A stretch of DNA of 64,000 nucleotides from Planctomycetota bacterium. Lineage in GTDB: Bacteria; Planctomycetota; UBA11346. Position 1 is the first letter of the stretch; each line of letters begins with the position of its first letter. The notes beneath the pieces are model-generated. The model was given only the letters and a program-made list of their open reading frames with translations, searched no databases and was not told the DNA's origin. A program made the translations under genes and the position numbers. The stretch covers positions 48,908 through 112,907 of the forward strand of contig BJHQ01000017.1 in the NCBI GenBank assembly GCA_014193115.1, given 5' to 3'. Shown here piece by piece: positions 1 to 8,675 of this stretch.

Positions 1-512
1 CCGTAGTCATCTTTGAGCAGTTCCAACGCCGGCGAATGGTCGAGAATGCGCACTCCCGCGGCCAACACCTGCCGCCGCATCAGGCGCATGTATTCCGGGC
101 CTTGCAGGCTGCGACGGGCCTGCTGGCCGTGCTCGTCCACCGGGAACGGATATCCCCACGCAGCGACTTGGGCCATGTTGTCGTAGGTGCGGTCAAGAAC
201 CCGGTCCATCCACAGACGCTCAGCGAGGAATCCGCCCAGGCTTTCGCGGCTGGCGCGGGCCTCCTCGCGCTGGACCGGATCCGGCGGCACATGCCACACA
301 CCGGTGCCCGATGGCGCGGTGGCGCCGCTCGCGCCGCACCAGCCTTTGTCAGCCAGCACCACCTTCGCCCCAGCCGCAGCCGCGGCCCAGGCCGCCCACG
401 TCCCGGCAGGTCCACCGCCGAGCACCAGCACGTCGGCTACGAGGTCGAGGGCATCGGAGGCATCGCCGACCTTGGCGACAGGTGCGGGCACCGGGGCGGC
501 GGAGATGGGCAT
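1..512 (-). CDS. FAD-dependent oxidoreductase (fumarate reductase/AprA-like), 5' part only
   Basis: The reading frame starts at ATG 512 and runs off the left edge, so about 170 N-terminal residues are visible. A Rossmann FAD-binding motif GGGPAG lies at residues 32-37. A GWCGASGAT stretch follows, as in fumarate-reductase/succinate-dehydrogenase-type flavoproteins. An AGGAAC element about 6 nt upstream fits a ribosome-binding site. The gene diverges from an LLM flavin monooxygenase, and such pairs are common in sulfonate or organosulfur gene clusters, so a role in oxidising an organosulfur substrate is inferred. The active-site half of the protein is outside the window, so the substrate cannot be judged. 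Confidence 0.75.
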   Translation of the reverse strand, partial: MPISAAPVPAPVAKVGDASDALDLVADVLVLGGGPAGTWAAWAAAAAGAKVVLADKGWCGASGATAPSGTGVWHVPPDPVQREEARASRESLGGFLAERLWMDRVLDRTYDNMAQVAAWGYPFPVDEHGQQARRSLQGPEYMRLMRRQVLAAGVRILDHSPALELLKDDY

Positions 513-909
513 GGTTGTTCCTGTTCCGGGGTGACGCGTCCAGCGCACCGCATGCCAGCGTTCCTAGCCATTTTCTCCATCAGGCTGCTGCATCGGCAGC
601 GGATTCTGCTGCCTCCTGATGAGATTGCGGCACTCGGATCAAACCTGCCTGACCTGCTACAGACACGGCCGGATCGAACCAGCCACTCGCGGAACTCATT
701 GCCTTGCCGACTCCGCGTCCTCAGCTCATGGGATATCAGGCACCGGCCGGTTCTGGCCCGGATCCAGACTGCTGCAAACCCGGCAGTCCGTAACGGCCGA
801 TGTCCTCAGCAAGTTGCGACCGCAGCAGCACAGGCCATCCCCAGGCGCTTTTCCACCTCACACCGTGGGCATGACGGATGCTCACCACTTCCAACCCCAG
901 GATCCGCCC
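513..909. other. Divergent intergenic region between the flavoprotein and LLM monooxygenase genes
   Basis: This 397-bp region must contain both divergent promoters. I see no convincing -35/-10 or -24/-12 pair and no recognisable riboswitch. Open frames crossing it carry no protein-like sequence. An in-frame ATG at 871 could extend the downstream gene by 13 residues, but ATG 910 has the better AGGA ribosome-binding site. Confidence 0.5.
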
Positions 910-2271
910 ATGCCCGCACGCCGTCAGCTTCGCCTCGGTGCTTTCCTTCCCGCCGCCGGCCACCACGTTGCGGCGTGGCGTCATCCCAAGGCCCAGGCCG
1001 ATGGCGGGGTGAACCTCCAGCATTACATCCGCCTCGCGCAGACTGCTGAAAAAGCCAAACTCGACGCGATCTTCCTCGCCGATGGCTTGGCGGCGCATTT
1101 CTTCTCCGCCGCTGAGGGCAAGACCGGCTATGGCGGCAATTTCGAACCGGTGACTTTGTTCTCGGCGCTCTCGGCGGTGACCAAAAACATCGGCTACATC
1201 GCCACCGCCTCGACCACGTATGAGGATCCGTACATCCTGGCGCGCAAGTTCGCCTCGCTGGATCTCATCAGTGGCGGGCGCGGCGGCTGGAACATCGTCA
1301 CCACCGGCAGCGGTGAAGCCGCAGGCAACTTCGGCTTGGCCTCGCATCCGGTGCACGCGGATCGTTATGACCGCGCCAACGAATTCCACGATGTGGTCGT
1401 CGGTCTGTGGGATTCCTGGGAAGACGACGCCTTCACCCGCAACAAAGCCACTGGCCAGTTCTACGAACCGGCCAAATCCCATCAGCTGAACCACGATGGC
1501 AAGCACTTCAAAGTGCGTGGTCCGCTCAACGTCTCGCGCAGTCCCCAGGGCCGCCCGGTGATCGTCCAGGCCGGCTCGTCAGAGGCCGGCAAGGAGTTCG
1601 CCGCGCGCACCGCCGAGGTCATCTTCACCGCCCAGCAGACCCTGGCCGAGGCCCAGGATTTCTACCGCGATGTGAAGCGCCGCCTGCCGACCTATGGCCG
1701 CCACGCCGACCAGCTCAAGGTCATGCCCGGCGTGTTTCCGGTCATCGGCAGCACCGAAACCGAAGCCCAGGCGAAGTACCAGGAGCTGCAGGACCTCATC
1801 CTGCCCGAGGTCGGACTGGCCCTGCTCGGCGGCTTGGTCGGCGGATTCGATCTGTCGAAGTTCCCCCTCGACGGCCCCCTGCCGGAATTGCCAGAGACCA
1901 ACAACCAGAAGAGCCGCCAGGCACTGATGTACGACATTGCGCGCAAGCGGAACTTCACCATCCGCGACCTCTACCTGTGGGTCGCCGGCGCCCGCGGCCA
2001 TTGGACCATCATCGGCACCGCCAGCTCGATCGCCGACCAGTTGCAGGCATGGTTTGAGAACGAAGGCGCTGACGGGTTCAACCTGATGCCTCCGGTGCTG
2101 CCGACCGGTCTCGACGACATCGTCGAGCACCTGGTGCCCGAGCTGCAGCGACGCGGCCTGTTCCGCACCGAGTACGAAGGCACGACGCTGCGGGAAAACC
2201 TGGGCCTTGAGCGCCCGGCCAACCGCTACGCGGTGACCCGCACCGCCAGGGCCGCATCCGCGGCCGCCTGA
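910..2271 (+). CDS. LLM-class flavin-dependent monooxygenase (NtaA/SnaA/DszA family)
   Basis: The 453-residue protein has the bacterial-luciferase fold signatures of the nitrilotriacetate/dibenzothiophene-sulfone monooxygenase branch. It starts with a LRLGAFLPAAGHHVAAW strand and contains KLDAIFLADG, an SGGRGGWNIVTT segment and a PVIVQAGSSEAGKEFAA segment that binds reduced FMN in the family. The length is normal for this branch. These enzymes use FMNH2 and O2 to cleave C-N or C-S bonds. Together with the downstream SsuABC-like transporter, desulfonation or sulfone cleavage is the likely role, but the exact substrate is not readable. The start at 910 was chosen for the AGGATCCGCCC leader. Confidence 0.88.
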   Translation: MPARRQLRLGAFLPAAGHHVAAWRHPKAQADGGVNLQHYIRLAQTAEKAKLDAIFLADGLAAHFFSAAEGKTGYGGNFEPVTLFSALSAVTKNIGYIATASTTYEDPYILARKFASLDLISGGRGGWNIVTTGSGEAAGNFGLASHPVHADRYDRANEFHDVVVGLWDSWEDDAFTRNKATGQFYEPAKSHQLNHDGKHFKVRGPLNVSRSPQGRPVIVQAGSSEAGKEFAARTAEVIFTAQQTLAEAQDFYRDVKRRLPTYGRHADQLKVMPGVFPVIGSTETEAQAKYQELQDLILPEVGLALLGGLVGGFDLSKFPLDGPLPELPETNNQKSRQALMYDIARKRNFTIRDLYLWVAGARGHWTIIGTASSIADQLQAWFENEGADGFNLMPPVLPTGLDDIVEHLVPELQRRGLFRTEYEGTTLRENLGLERPANRYAVTRTARAASAAA

Positions 2272-2544
2272 CCCGCCGCCCCATGGCGGCTTTGGTGCGC
2301 TACGTTTACGTCTGACGGCTCAGGTAGTCTGCGCCGTTTTGGGTTCGTGCCTTCCCTGCACCAGGCGGGCAATACCCGATGCACCAGGGCCGCTCACCGC
2401 GACAAGCCCGGGGTCGCCTTCGACTGGATCGCCGACTGAACGCCATCGGACCCGTCAACCCGTGATGACCATGCTGCCGATGCCCACGGATGCTCGGTGC
2501 AGATAGCTGTTTCGCCGTACCCACCTGCTCCTCATATGCCCTGA

Positions 2545-3585
2545 ATGCCAGCCATGCCCAGATCGATCTTCGTCCTCATTCTCTTGCTGCCAATGATCCT
2601 GTCTGCTGCTGACGGGAAAATCGCCAGCAGGACGACTGAAAACCTCGACATCCCGGCCCTCGACCAAGGCATCACCCTGCGCCTGAAACGGCTCCCGGCT
2701 GCGCCGGCTGCGCAACCGTCGCCGAAGCGCGCCGTGCTGTTGGTGCATGGCGCCTTCTTCCCGTCATCGACGGTCTATGACATCGACCTGCCTGGTGGCA
2801 CCTGGCTGGCTCATCTGGCGGCCCGCGGCTTCGACGCCTACGCCCTCGACATCCGCGGCTATGGCTCATCCACCAGGCCCGCCTTCATGGACGGCCCGCC
2901 TGGGCCCTATGTCCCATTCGCCACCACCGCCGACGCCATCCGCGATGTCGAAGCGGCGGTCGCCGTCATCCGCGCGCGGAGCGGCGTGACCCAGGTCGAC
3001 CTCCTCGGCTGGTCGTGGGGTGCCGCCATCGTCGGCGGTTTCGCCACAAGCCATCCCGATCTGGTCGGTCATCTGGTGCTCTATGCACCGGCTTGGCTGC
3101 CACGGACGCCACCGAAGGATCCGCCTCAGGCACCGAAGAATTATCGAACGTTCGATCATGACGGCGCGCGGACACGGGTGCTCAACGGCGTTCCGCCCGA
3201 TCGCATCGAAGAGATCAATCCCACGGCCTGGTTCGAACGCTTTTGGGCTGCAAACCTGATCGTCGACGCGGTCGGCGCCCAGCGCACGCCGCCGGTCGTG
3301 CGCGCTCCGTCGGGAGTGAGCCAGGACGCCATCGAGTTCTGGAGCAAAGGCGTGCCCACCTGGCGTCCCCAAGAGGTCCTCGCTCCGACCCTGACCATCG
3401 TCGGCGAGTGGGACCGCAATACTCCCACCGCGATGGCGGAGGATGTGCATGCCCTGCTCATCAAGGCCAAGGATCGTCGGTTGAAAATAGTGCCGGAAGG
3501 AACCCATTTCCTGGCCCTGGAGAAGAACCGGTTGCAGCTCTTCGACGAGGTCAGCGCGTTTCTCTCCGGCACCACGCCGCGATGA
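2545..3585 (+). CDS. Secreted alpha/beta hydrolase
   Basis: 346 residues with a signal peptide (a hydrophobic run of Ile/Leu/Val followed by SAADG, cleavage probably after Ala-Ala). The alpha/beta-hydrolase triad is visible: nucleophile Ser in GWSWG near residue 155, Asp in GEWDRNTP and His in EGTHFLALE near the C terminus. The start is uncertain (2545 or 2554), as neither has a clear Shine-Dalgarno sequence. The stop overlaps the ATG of the MOSC gene (ATGA), so the two are probably co-translated. The substrate (ester or lactone) is unknown. Confidence 0.8.
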   Translation: MPAMPRSIFVLILLLPMILSAADGKIASRTTENLDIPALDQGITLRLKRLPAAPAAQPSPKRAVLLVHGAFFPSSTVYDIDLPGGTWLAHLAARGFDAYALDIRGYGSSTRPAFMDGPPGPYVPFATTADAIRDVEAAVAVIRARSGVTQVDLLGWSWGAAIVGGFATSHPDLVGHLVLYAPAWLPRTPPKDPPQAPKNYRTFDHDGARTRVLNGVPPDRIEEINPTAWFERFWAANLIVDAVGAQRTPPVVRAPSGVSQDAIEFWSKGVPTWRPQEVLAPTLTIVGEWDRNTPTAMAEDVHALLIKAKDRRLKIVPEGTHFLALEKNRLQLFDEVSAFLSGTTPR

Positions 3586-4304
3586 CCAGCGGAGTGTCAG
3601 CGACCAACGGATTGGTCGCCGCGATCTGGCGCTACCCGGTAAAATCGCTGGGCGGAGACTCGCTGGACGCGTGTGACTTGTCGGAGCACGGCTTCGCCGA
3701 TGACCGTGCCTGGGCGCTCTATGGCGCCGATGGCAAGATCGGCAGTGGCAAGAACACCAGGCGGTTCCGGACCATGGCGCGGTTGCTGGAACTTGGTTCG
3801 ACTCGAACCGCCGACGGGGTAAGCGTACGATTCCCTCACGGACCTCCGGTACTCGGCCCAGGTCCGGACCTTGACGCGGCCCTGTCGCGTTGGGTTGGCG
3901 AACCGGTGACGGTGCGCCCGGAAAGCAACATCCGTCATCACGATTCCAAGCCAGTGCATATCATCAGCACTTCCTCCCTCGCCTGGCTTGGGCGTGCACT
4001 GGGTGATGACACGGCAGCCGATCCGCGTCGTTTCCGCGCCAATCTGGTGGTGGAATTCGGAGGCGATGCAGCGCGGCCCGAAGAGGCCTGGATCGACCGC
4101 CGCCTTGCCATCGGAGGAGCCGTGCTGCGGGTGGTCGAGCGGACAGCGCGTTGCGTCATGGTCGGCACGACCCAGCGCGATCTGCCCGCCGATGCACGCC
4201 TGCTCCGCGCTCTGGCCCAGGAAAACCACGGCTGCCTGGGCGTGTACGCAGAGGTCGAGGCTGGCGGCACCATCCGCTGCGGCGATACGATCCGCGTCAC
4301 CTGA
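3582..4304 (+). CDS. MOSC domain protein
   Basis: 240 residues. The N-terminal beta-barrel segment VAAIWRYPVKSLGGDSL and the following GFADDRAWAL are typical of MOSC_N/MOSC proteins related to the molybdenum-cofactor sulfurase C-terminal domain and YiiM/YcbX. A Cys in the segment ERTARCVMVGT occupies the place of the conserved MOSC cysteine. MOSC proteins carry sulfur or molybdenum-cofactor-linked N-reductive activity. Start ATG 3582 overlaps the stop of the hydrolase gene. The neighbourhood is rich in sulfur genes, but a direct link is only inferred. Confidence 0.85.
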   Translation: MTSGVSATNGLVAAIWRYPVKSLGGDSLDACDLSEHGFADDRAWALYGADGKIGSGKNTRRFRTMARLLELGSTRTADGVSVRFPHGPPVLGPGPDLDAALSRWVGEPVTVRPESNIRHHDSKPVHIISTSSLAWLGRALGDDTAADPRRFRANLVVEFGGDAARPEEAWIDRRLAIGGAVLRVVERTARCVMVGTTQRDLPADARLLRALAQENHGCLGVYAEVEAGGTIRCGDTIRVT

Positions 4305-4371
4305 CGCTGGCCCATTCCCAGCTGACCTGGCTGGCATGCTCTGCGCTCAGCCACGCCTCAGGAGCCTCAAC

Positions 4372-5145
4372 ATGGACCTTGGACTACGTGATAAAGTCGC
4401 CCTCATCACCGGCGGCAGCGATGGCCTCGGCCGGGCGACGGCCGAGCTGCTCGCCGCTGAAGGCGTCCAGGTGGTCATCGTCGCCCGGCGGCGCGAGCCG
4501 CTGGAGCAGGTGGCCGCGGGCATCCGCAGCCAAGGCGGATCGGTGCTGGCGCTGGTCGGCGATGTGACGGTGCCCGCCGAGGTGGAGCGCTTCGTCGCTG
4601 AGGCCGCCAACCATTTCGGTCGCCTCGACATCGTGGTCAACAACGCCGGCACCTCGGCCGCGCAGCCATTCGACCAGGTCACCGACGCGATCTGGCAGCA
4701 GGACCTCGACCTCAAGCTGTTCGCAGCGATCCGCGTCACCCGCGCCGCTCTGCCGCATTTGCGCAAGCAACGCGGCGGGCGGATCATCAACATTACGACC
4801 GTCGGCGGCAAACAGCCCGGTGCGAAGTCCGTGCCGACCTCGGTCAGCCGGGCAGCGGGCCAGGCGCTGACCAAGGCGCTGTCGAAAGAGCTCGCAGCCG
4901 ATGGGATCCTGGTCAACACCGTCGCCGTGGGGGTGTTCAAGAGCGGTCAGCAGGAGCGCGGTGCGGCGCGGCAGAACCTGCCAATCGATGATCACTACCG
5001 CGCCATCGGCAAAAACGTTCCCCTCGGCCGGGTCGGCGAACCGCAGGAGGTCGCCGCGGTGGTCGTCTTCCTGGCCTCGGCTGCGGCGAGCTATGTCACC
5101 GGCACCAGCATCAACGTCGATGGCGGCACCTCGGCGGTGCTCTGA
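4372..5145 (+). CDS. SDR-family oxidoreductase with altered catalytic residues
   Basis: 257 residues, a classical-length short-chain dehydrogenase/reductase. The cofactor motif TGGSDGLG is at residues 13-20, NNAG is present, and the C terminus GTSINVDGG is canonical. The active-site segment normally reading YxxxK is here TSVSR (in PTSVSRAAGQAL), so both the catalytic Tyr and Lys are replaced (Tyr to Thr, Lys to Arg). The protein either uses a divergent mechanism or is not a standard dehydrogenase. An AGGAG ribosome-binding site precedes ATG 4372. The substrate is unknown. Confidence 0.85.
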   Translation: MDLGLRDKVALITGGSDGLGRATAELLAAEGVQVVIVARRREPLEQVAAGIRSQGGSVLALVGDVTVPAEVERFVAEAANHFGRLDIVVNNAGTSAAQPFDQVTDAIWQQDLDLKLFAAIRVTRAALPHLRKQRGGRIINITTVGGKQPGAKSVPTSVSRAAGQALTKALSKELAADGILVNTVAVGVFKSGQQERGAARQNLPIDDHYRAIGKNVPLGRVGEPQEVAAVVVFLASAAASYVTGTSINVDGGTSAVL

Positions 5146-5278
5146 ACCGGCCGCAGATGCCTGAGCAGCTGCACCGCGGGAGGATCGACCTCTGGCGCCG
5201 ATTCTTTGGAGACAGGGCCTTTCCTGTCGAACCCGTCGCCCGTGCCAGGGATCGCACGGGATAGCCGTAGGAGCCACC

Positions 5279-6031
5279 ATGCCTGCCGCCTTCAAAGATC
5301 ATTTCTCAGGACACGCCGCCGACTATCGCGCCAGCCGGCCGACCTACCCGGCAGCGCTGTTCACCTGGCTTGCGGCCAACGCGCCAGCCACAGCGACGGC
5401 GGTGGATCTCGGATGCGGGAATGGACAGGCATCTCGCGGCTTGGCGGACCATTTTGCCCAGGTCACCGCCCTCGACCCCAGCGCCGAGCAGATCCGCCAG
5501 GCAGAGCCGCACCCGCGCATCGTCTACCGTGTCGCCCGAGCGGAGGCGACCGAGCTCGTGAAGAGCAGCGCCGACCTGGTGGTCGCGGCCCAAGCCTTCC
5601 ATTGGTTCGATCATCCCCGGTTCTTCCCAGAGTTGACCCGCATCCTGCGTCCTGGCGGGCTGTTTGCCGCGATCACCTACTCCACTTGCACCATCACTCC
5701 AGCCATCGATCAGGTAATCCAGGTGCTCTACCATGATCTGCTGGAGGAATTCTGGCCGCCAGAGCGACGCCATGTGGAGGATCGCTACCGCAGCCTGCCG
5801 TTTCCGCTGCGTGAGGTCGCCGTTCCGGCCATGGAACTGGTGGTGGACTGGAACCTGGTTCGCCTGCGCGACTATCTGGGGACCTGGTCGGCCCTGAAAG
5901 CCTGGCAGAAACAGCACGGAACCGATCCACGGCAGCGAATCGACACCGGCCTCTCCGGCGCCTGGGGTGATCCCAACCAGCTGCGCACCGTGCGTTGGCC
6001 GCTGGCGATCCGCGCCGGTCATGCGGCGTGA
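5279..6031 (+). CDS. Class I SAM-dependent methyltransferase
   Basis: 250 residues. SAM-binding motif I VDLGCGNGQ is at residues 42-50, an acidic post-I region follows (ALDPS), and the segment AQAFHWFDHPRFFPELTRIL with LRPGG is characteristic of type-11 methyltransferases related to trans-aconitate methyltransferase. GTAGGAG lies just upstream of the ATG. It stands alone between the SDR and the DinB-hydrolase fusion. The substrate is not determinable. Confidence 0.85.
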   Translation: MPAAFKDHFSGHAADYRASRPTYPAALFTWLAANAPATATAVDLGCGNGQASRGLADHFAQVTALDPSAEQIRQAEPHPRIVYRVARAEATELVKSSADLVVAAQAFHWFDHPRFFPELTRILRPGGLFAAITYSTCTITPAIDQVIQVLYHDLLEEFWPPERRHVEDRYRSLPFPLREVAVPAMELVVDWNLVRLRDYLGTWSALKAWQKQHGTDPRQRIDTGLSGAWGDPNQLRTVRWPLAIRAGHAA

Positions 6032-6198
6032 GGCCAAAGGTGGTGACGACCGCCGCGGTGCTGCTGCCTCCGCATCTGCATGCGACGGGTGTGGAATCGC
6101 TGATGTTTATGCAACAAATCGTGGTTCGATTCTGACCAATTCCGGCACTGTGATGGGCACGCGATGCGCTCAGTCCCGTCAACCCGCCCGGAGCACCC

Positions 6199-7503
6199 AT
6201 GTCCATCGCCGCCTTCCGCTACGAGTTCGAACGCTACGTCGCCATCATCGAGCAGGCATTTGACCAGCTCGACGATGCGCAACTGCTGAAGCAGCCATTC
6301 CCCGGCGGTACGTCGGTCACCGGCCTGCTCACCCATGCCTCGTCGTTCCTGACCGCGCGCTTCGCCGACCTGCTCAGCGTCGACAGCAACAACCGGCCGT
6401 GGCGCGACCACCAGGCTGATCTCGCCAGCACCAAGTCACGTGCCATCGTGCGCTCTGAATGGGAAGTCGCGCTGGCCACCGTACGCGGTGAACTTGCCCG
6501 GCTGCGCGACTCCGACCTCGGCGCGCCGCTGCGCCTCGGCAGCCATGACCCGCAACCGACCCTGGCCGAGGGACTCAGCCGCTTCGGTTCCCACATCGCC
6601 TACCACGCTGGGCAGATCGTCAGTGCCGCGCGCGCCATCCTGGGCTCCGCCTGGAAGCCGCTGGCGGCGAAACCCCTGCGCCAACCCCTGGAGCATCATC
6701 TGGTCACCGGCGCCCACGGCCCAATCGGTGTCGCTGTCGCCCGTCCGACCGGCGCCGGCCCCCATCCAGCGGTGATCATCGGCCAGGAAGGCCTGGGCGT
6801 CACCGGACATTTGCTGGGCCTGGCCCACCGTTTCGCCCAAGCCGGCTATCTGGCAGTGGTGCCCGATCTGTACAGCCGGGACCTGGCCCGACGCAACCTT
6901 CACGAAACCGAGGTACTGGCCTACCTGCCCTTGGCCCGCAACGCCGACCCGGCAGCGGCCATCGCCGCGCTGCCCGAGCGTCAGCAGGCCGCCGCCCGCC
7001 GGGTCGTCGGCTGGTTCGCTGGACGCGACACTGCCGCCTATGCCGGCGACTTCGCTGCCACCCTGGCGTGGACTGGGCAGCGTTCCGACGTGCGCGCCCA
7101 GCACCTCGGCGCCATCGGTTTCAGCTTCGGCGGTGGTCTGGTGGCGCAGCTCGCCGCCAGCGGTGCGCCACTTGCCGCGGCCGTGGTGGTCTACGGACAG
7201 CTGCCCTCCGCGGCCCAGGCCGCTGGTCTGAAGGCGCCGGTCCTCGGCCACTTCGCTGGCGAGGATCAAGCCATCAACGCCAACATCCCGGCCTTCGCCG
7301 AGGCGGTGGCCAGCCGCGGCGGCAGCTTCGCCCACACCATCCACCCCGGCACAAAGCATGGTTTCTTCAGCGAAACCCGTCCGGTGTTCGATGCCGCGGC
7401 CAGTGAGCGGGTGTGGCAGAGCGTGCTCGGGTTCTATGCCACCCATCTGCAAGCGCGGAAAGCGGCAACGGCTGCTGCTTCCGTGGTTGCTGAAAAACGC
7501 TGA
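6199..7503 (+). CDS. DinB-like domain fused to a dienelactone hydrolase domain
   Basis: 434 residues in two parts. Residues 1-155 form a DinB/YfiT-like four-helix domain with hydrophobic helices and His residues at TGLLTHASSF and GSHIAYHAGQIV, where the family binds metal. Residues 165-420 form a dienelactone-hydrolase-type alpha/beta hydrolase with GQEGLGV, the nucleophile elbow GFSFGGG and the late His in GTKHGFF. The nucleophile is Ser, whereas classical dienelactone hydrolases use Cys. The related protein at 16295-17176 has the same Ser elbow and shares the GXXLYXRDPXRR-like middle, so the two are paralogues. The DinB fusion is unusual. Confidence 0.8.
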   Translation: MSIAAFRYEFERYVAIIEQAFDQLDDAQLLKQPFPGGTSVTGLLTHASSFLTARFADLLSVDSNNRPWRDHQADLASTKSRAIVRSEWEVALATVRGELARLRDSDLGAPLRLGSHDPQPTLAEGLSRFGSHIAYHAGQIVSAARAILGSAWKPLAAKPLRQPLEHHLVTGAHGPIGVAVARPTGAGPHPAVIIGQEGLGVTGHLLGLAHRFAQAGYLAVVPDLYSRDLARRNLHETEVLAYLPLARNADPAAAIAALPERQQAAARRVVGWFAGRDTAAYAGDFAATLAWTGQRSDVRAQHLGAIGFSFGGGLVAQLAASGAPLAAAVVVYGQLPSAAQAAGLKAPVLGHFAGEDQAINANIPAFAEAVASRGGSFAHTIHPGTKHGFFSETRPVFDAAASERVWQSVLGFYATHLQARKAATAAASVVAEKR

Positions 7504-7535
7504 GTCCAATCCGGCCCGGTGGACAACCGCATTGC

Positions 7536-7970
7536 ATGTACGAGATCACCTTTGACAGGTCGCGCTTCGATGTGGACGCGATCCATGCCTTCCTTACCCA
7601 GGCCTATTGGTCGGTAGGCATTCCTCGGTCAGTCGTCGAACGTGCGATCGCCGGATCGCTCTGCATCGGAGTGCTGGCCGGACATGAACAGGTCGGCTTC
7701 GCCCGCCTGATCACCGACAAGGCGACGATCGCCTGGCTGGCGGACGTGTACATCCTGCCAGCGCATCGCGGCAAGGGCCTGTCGCGCCGCATGCTGACGG
7801 CACTCTTCCAGCACCCGGAAGTGCAGGGGCTGCGGCGGCTGCAACTCGCAACCCGGGATGCGCACGGCCTCTATGCAAAGCTGGGGTTCAAGCCGCTCGC
7901 GCATCCCGATCGCTTCATGGAAGTGGTCGATCCGCAGATCTACACCCGCCAAGCAGCGAAAGTGAACTGA
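7536..7970 (+). CDS. GNAT-family N-acetyltransferase
   Basis: 144 residues with the GNAT acetyl-CoA-binding signature: VDVYILPAHRGKGLSRRML matches motif A (V-x-P-x-x-R-G-x-G), followed by the LATRDAHGLYAKLGFKPL motif B. It acetylates an unknown amine. It overlaps the downstream tautomerase gene by one base (TGATG), which suggests a two-gene transcript. Confidence 0.88.
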   Translation: MYEITFDRSRFDVDAIHAFLTQAYWSVGIPRSVVERAIAGSLCIGVLAGHEQVGFARLITDKATIAWLADVYILPAHRGKGLSRRMLTALFQHPEVQGLRRLQLATRDAHGLYAKLGFKPLAHPDRFMEVVDPQIYTRQAAKVN

Positions 7971-8359
7971 TGCCTCACGTCCGAATCGAAGTGGTGCGCG
8001 GCTGGGCGGCGGACCTGAAGCCGGCTCTGATCAAGGCGGTGCACGGCGCCCTCGTTGAAGCCCTGCGTATCCCGACCTGGGACCGGGTGGTGGCGATCGT
8101 GGAGCACGCGCCAGAAGATTTCGCCATTCCGCCAAGGCGCGGGCCGCGCTTCACCGTGGTGTCGATAACGTTGTTCAGTGGTCGCACCATCGACGCCAAG
8201 CGCGCACTTTACCGCGCGGTGGTGGGCAATCTGGCCCAGTTCGGCGTCCCAGCCGACGACGTGGTCGTGGTCCTCAACGAGCAGCCGCGGGAAAACTGGG
8301 GCGTCCGCGGCGGCGTGCCGGCCAGCGAGATCGAACTCGGATTCAAAGTGGATGTATAA
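7970..8359 (+). CDS. Tautomerase-family protein (4-oxalocrotonate tautomerase / MSAD-like)
   Basis: 129 residues. The sequence starts Met-Pro, so Pro becomes the N-terminal catalytic residue after Met removal. The hydrophobic strand HVRIEVVRG, the KPALIKAVHGAL helix and the C-terminal VVVLNEQPRENWGVRGG match the longer Tautomerase_2/MSAD-like group. The start is translationally coupled to the acetyltransferase gene. The physiological substrate is unknown. Confidence 0.82.
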   Translation: MPHVRIEVVRGWAADLKPALIKAVHGALVEALRIPTWDRVVAIVEHAPEDFAIPPRRGPRFTVVSITLFSGRTIDAKRALYRAVVGNLAQFGVPADDVVVVLNEQPRENWGVRGGVPASEIELGFKVDV

Positions 8360-8675
8360 TGCCAAGTCATCCGTCGCCCCACTGGGATAACTGAACAAGG
8401 ACCTTCCCAACTGAGTGGTATTCCGGCGTTGCCGGAAGAGTCGGCTTCGCCGGCTGGAATCTTGTTTGAGCAGGGGTCGCCCGATCGACTGCCTAGGCCA
8501 GGGCTACGGCCCCGCCTTGCGGGCTTTCGTCCTCTCCCCGCACAGCCAGCGGACCTTCATCGAAAAACCAACTTCGACGCCGCGGTCAGAGCAGCTTCAT
8601 CCCTTTGCTGGCATGTGGAAACGAACGTACTGGATATCTCTGTTTGCGACAGCGCCGCAGCAAAAGATCCGACGT
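8360..8675. repeat. Intergenic region with a GC-rich hairpin cassette that recurs at 49.2-49.4 kb
   Basis: This region between convergent genes holds short GC hairpins (for example CCGGC-GTT-GCCGG near 8420 and GGC-TTC-GCC near 8445). They are followed by TCTTGTTTGAGCAGGGG, a CCCGATCG-CTGCCT segment and CGGCCCCGCCTTGCGGGC. The same order of blocks, with about 70-80 percent identity by eye, occurs on the plus strand at about 49210-49400 inside a coding region. It is probably a dispersed repeat that also acts as a bidirectional terminator. No protein is supported here. Confidence 0.5.

Noticed and set aside
513..909. SAM or other sulfur riboswitch before the LLM monooxygenase
   Set aside because: I could not draw a conserved riboswitch core by eye; only short unrelated hairpins are present.
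36..1049. Plus-strand frame covering the first kilobase
   Set aside because: Arg/His/Pro-rich shadow of the minus-strand flavoprotein; no domain.
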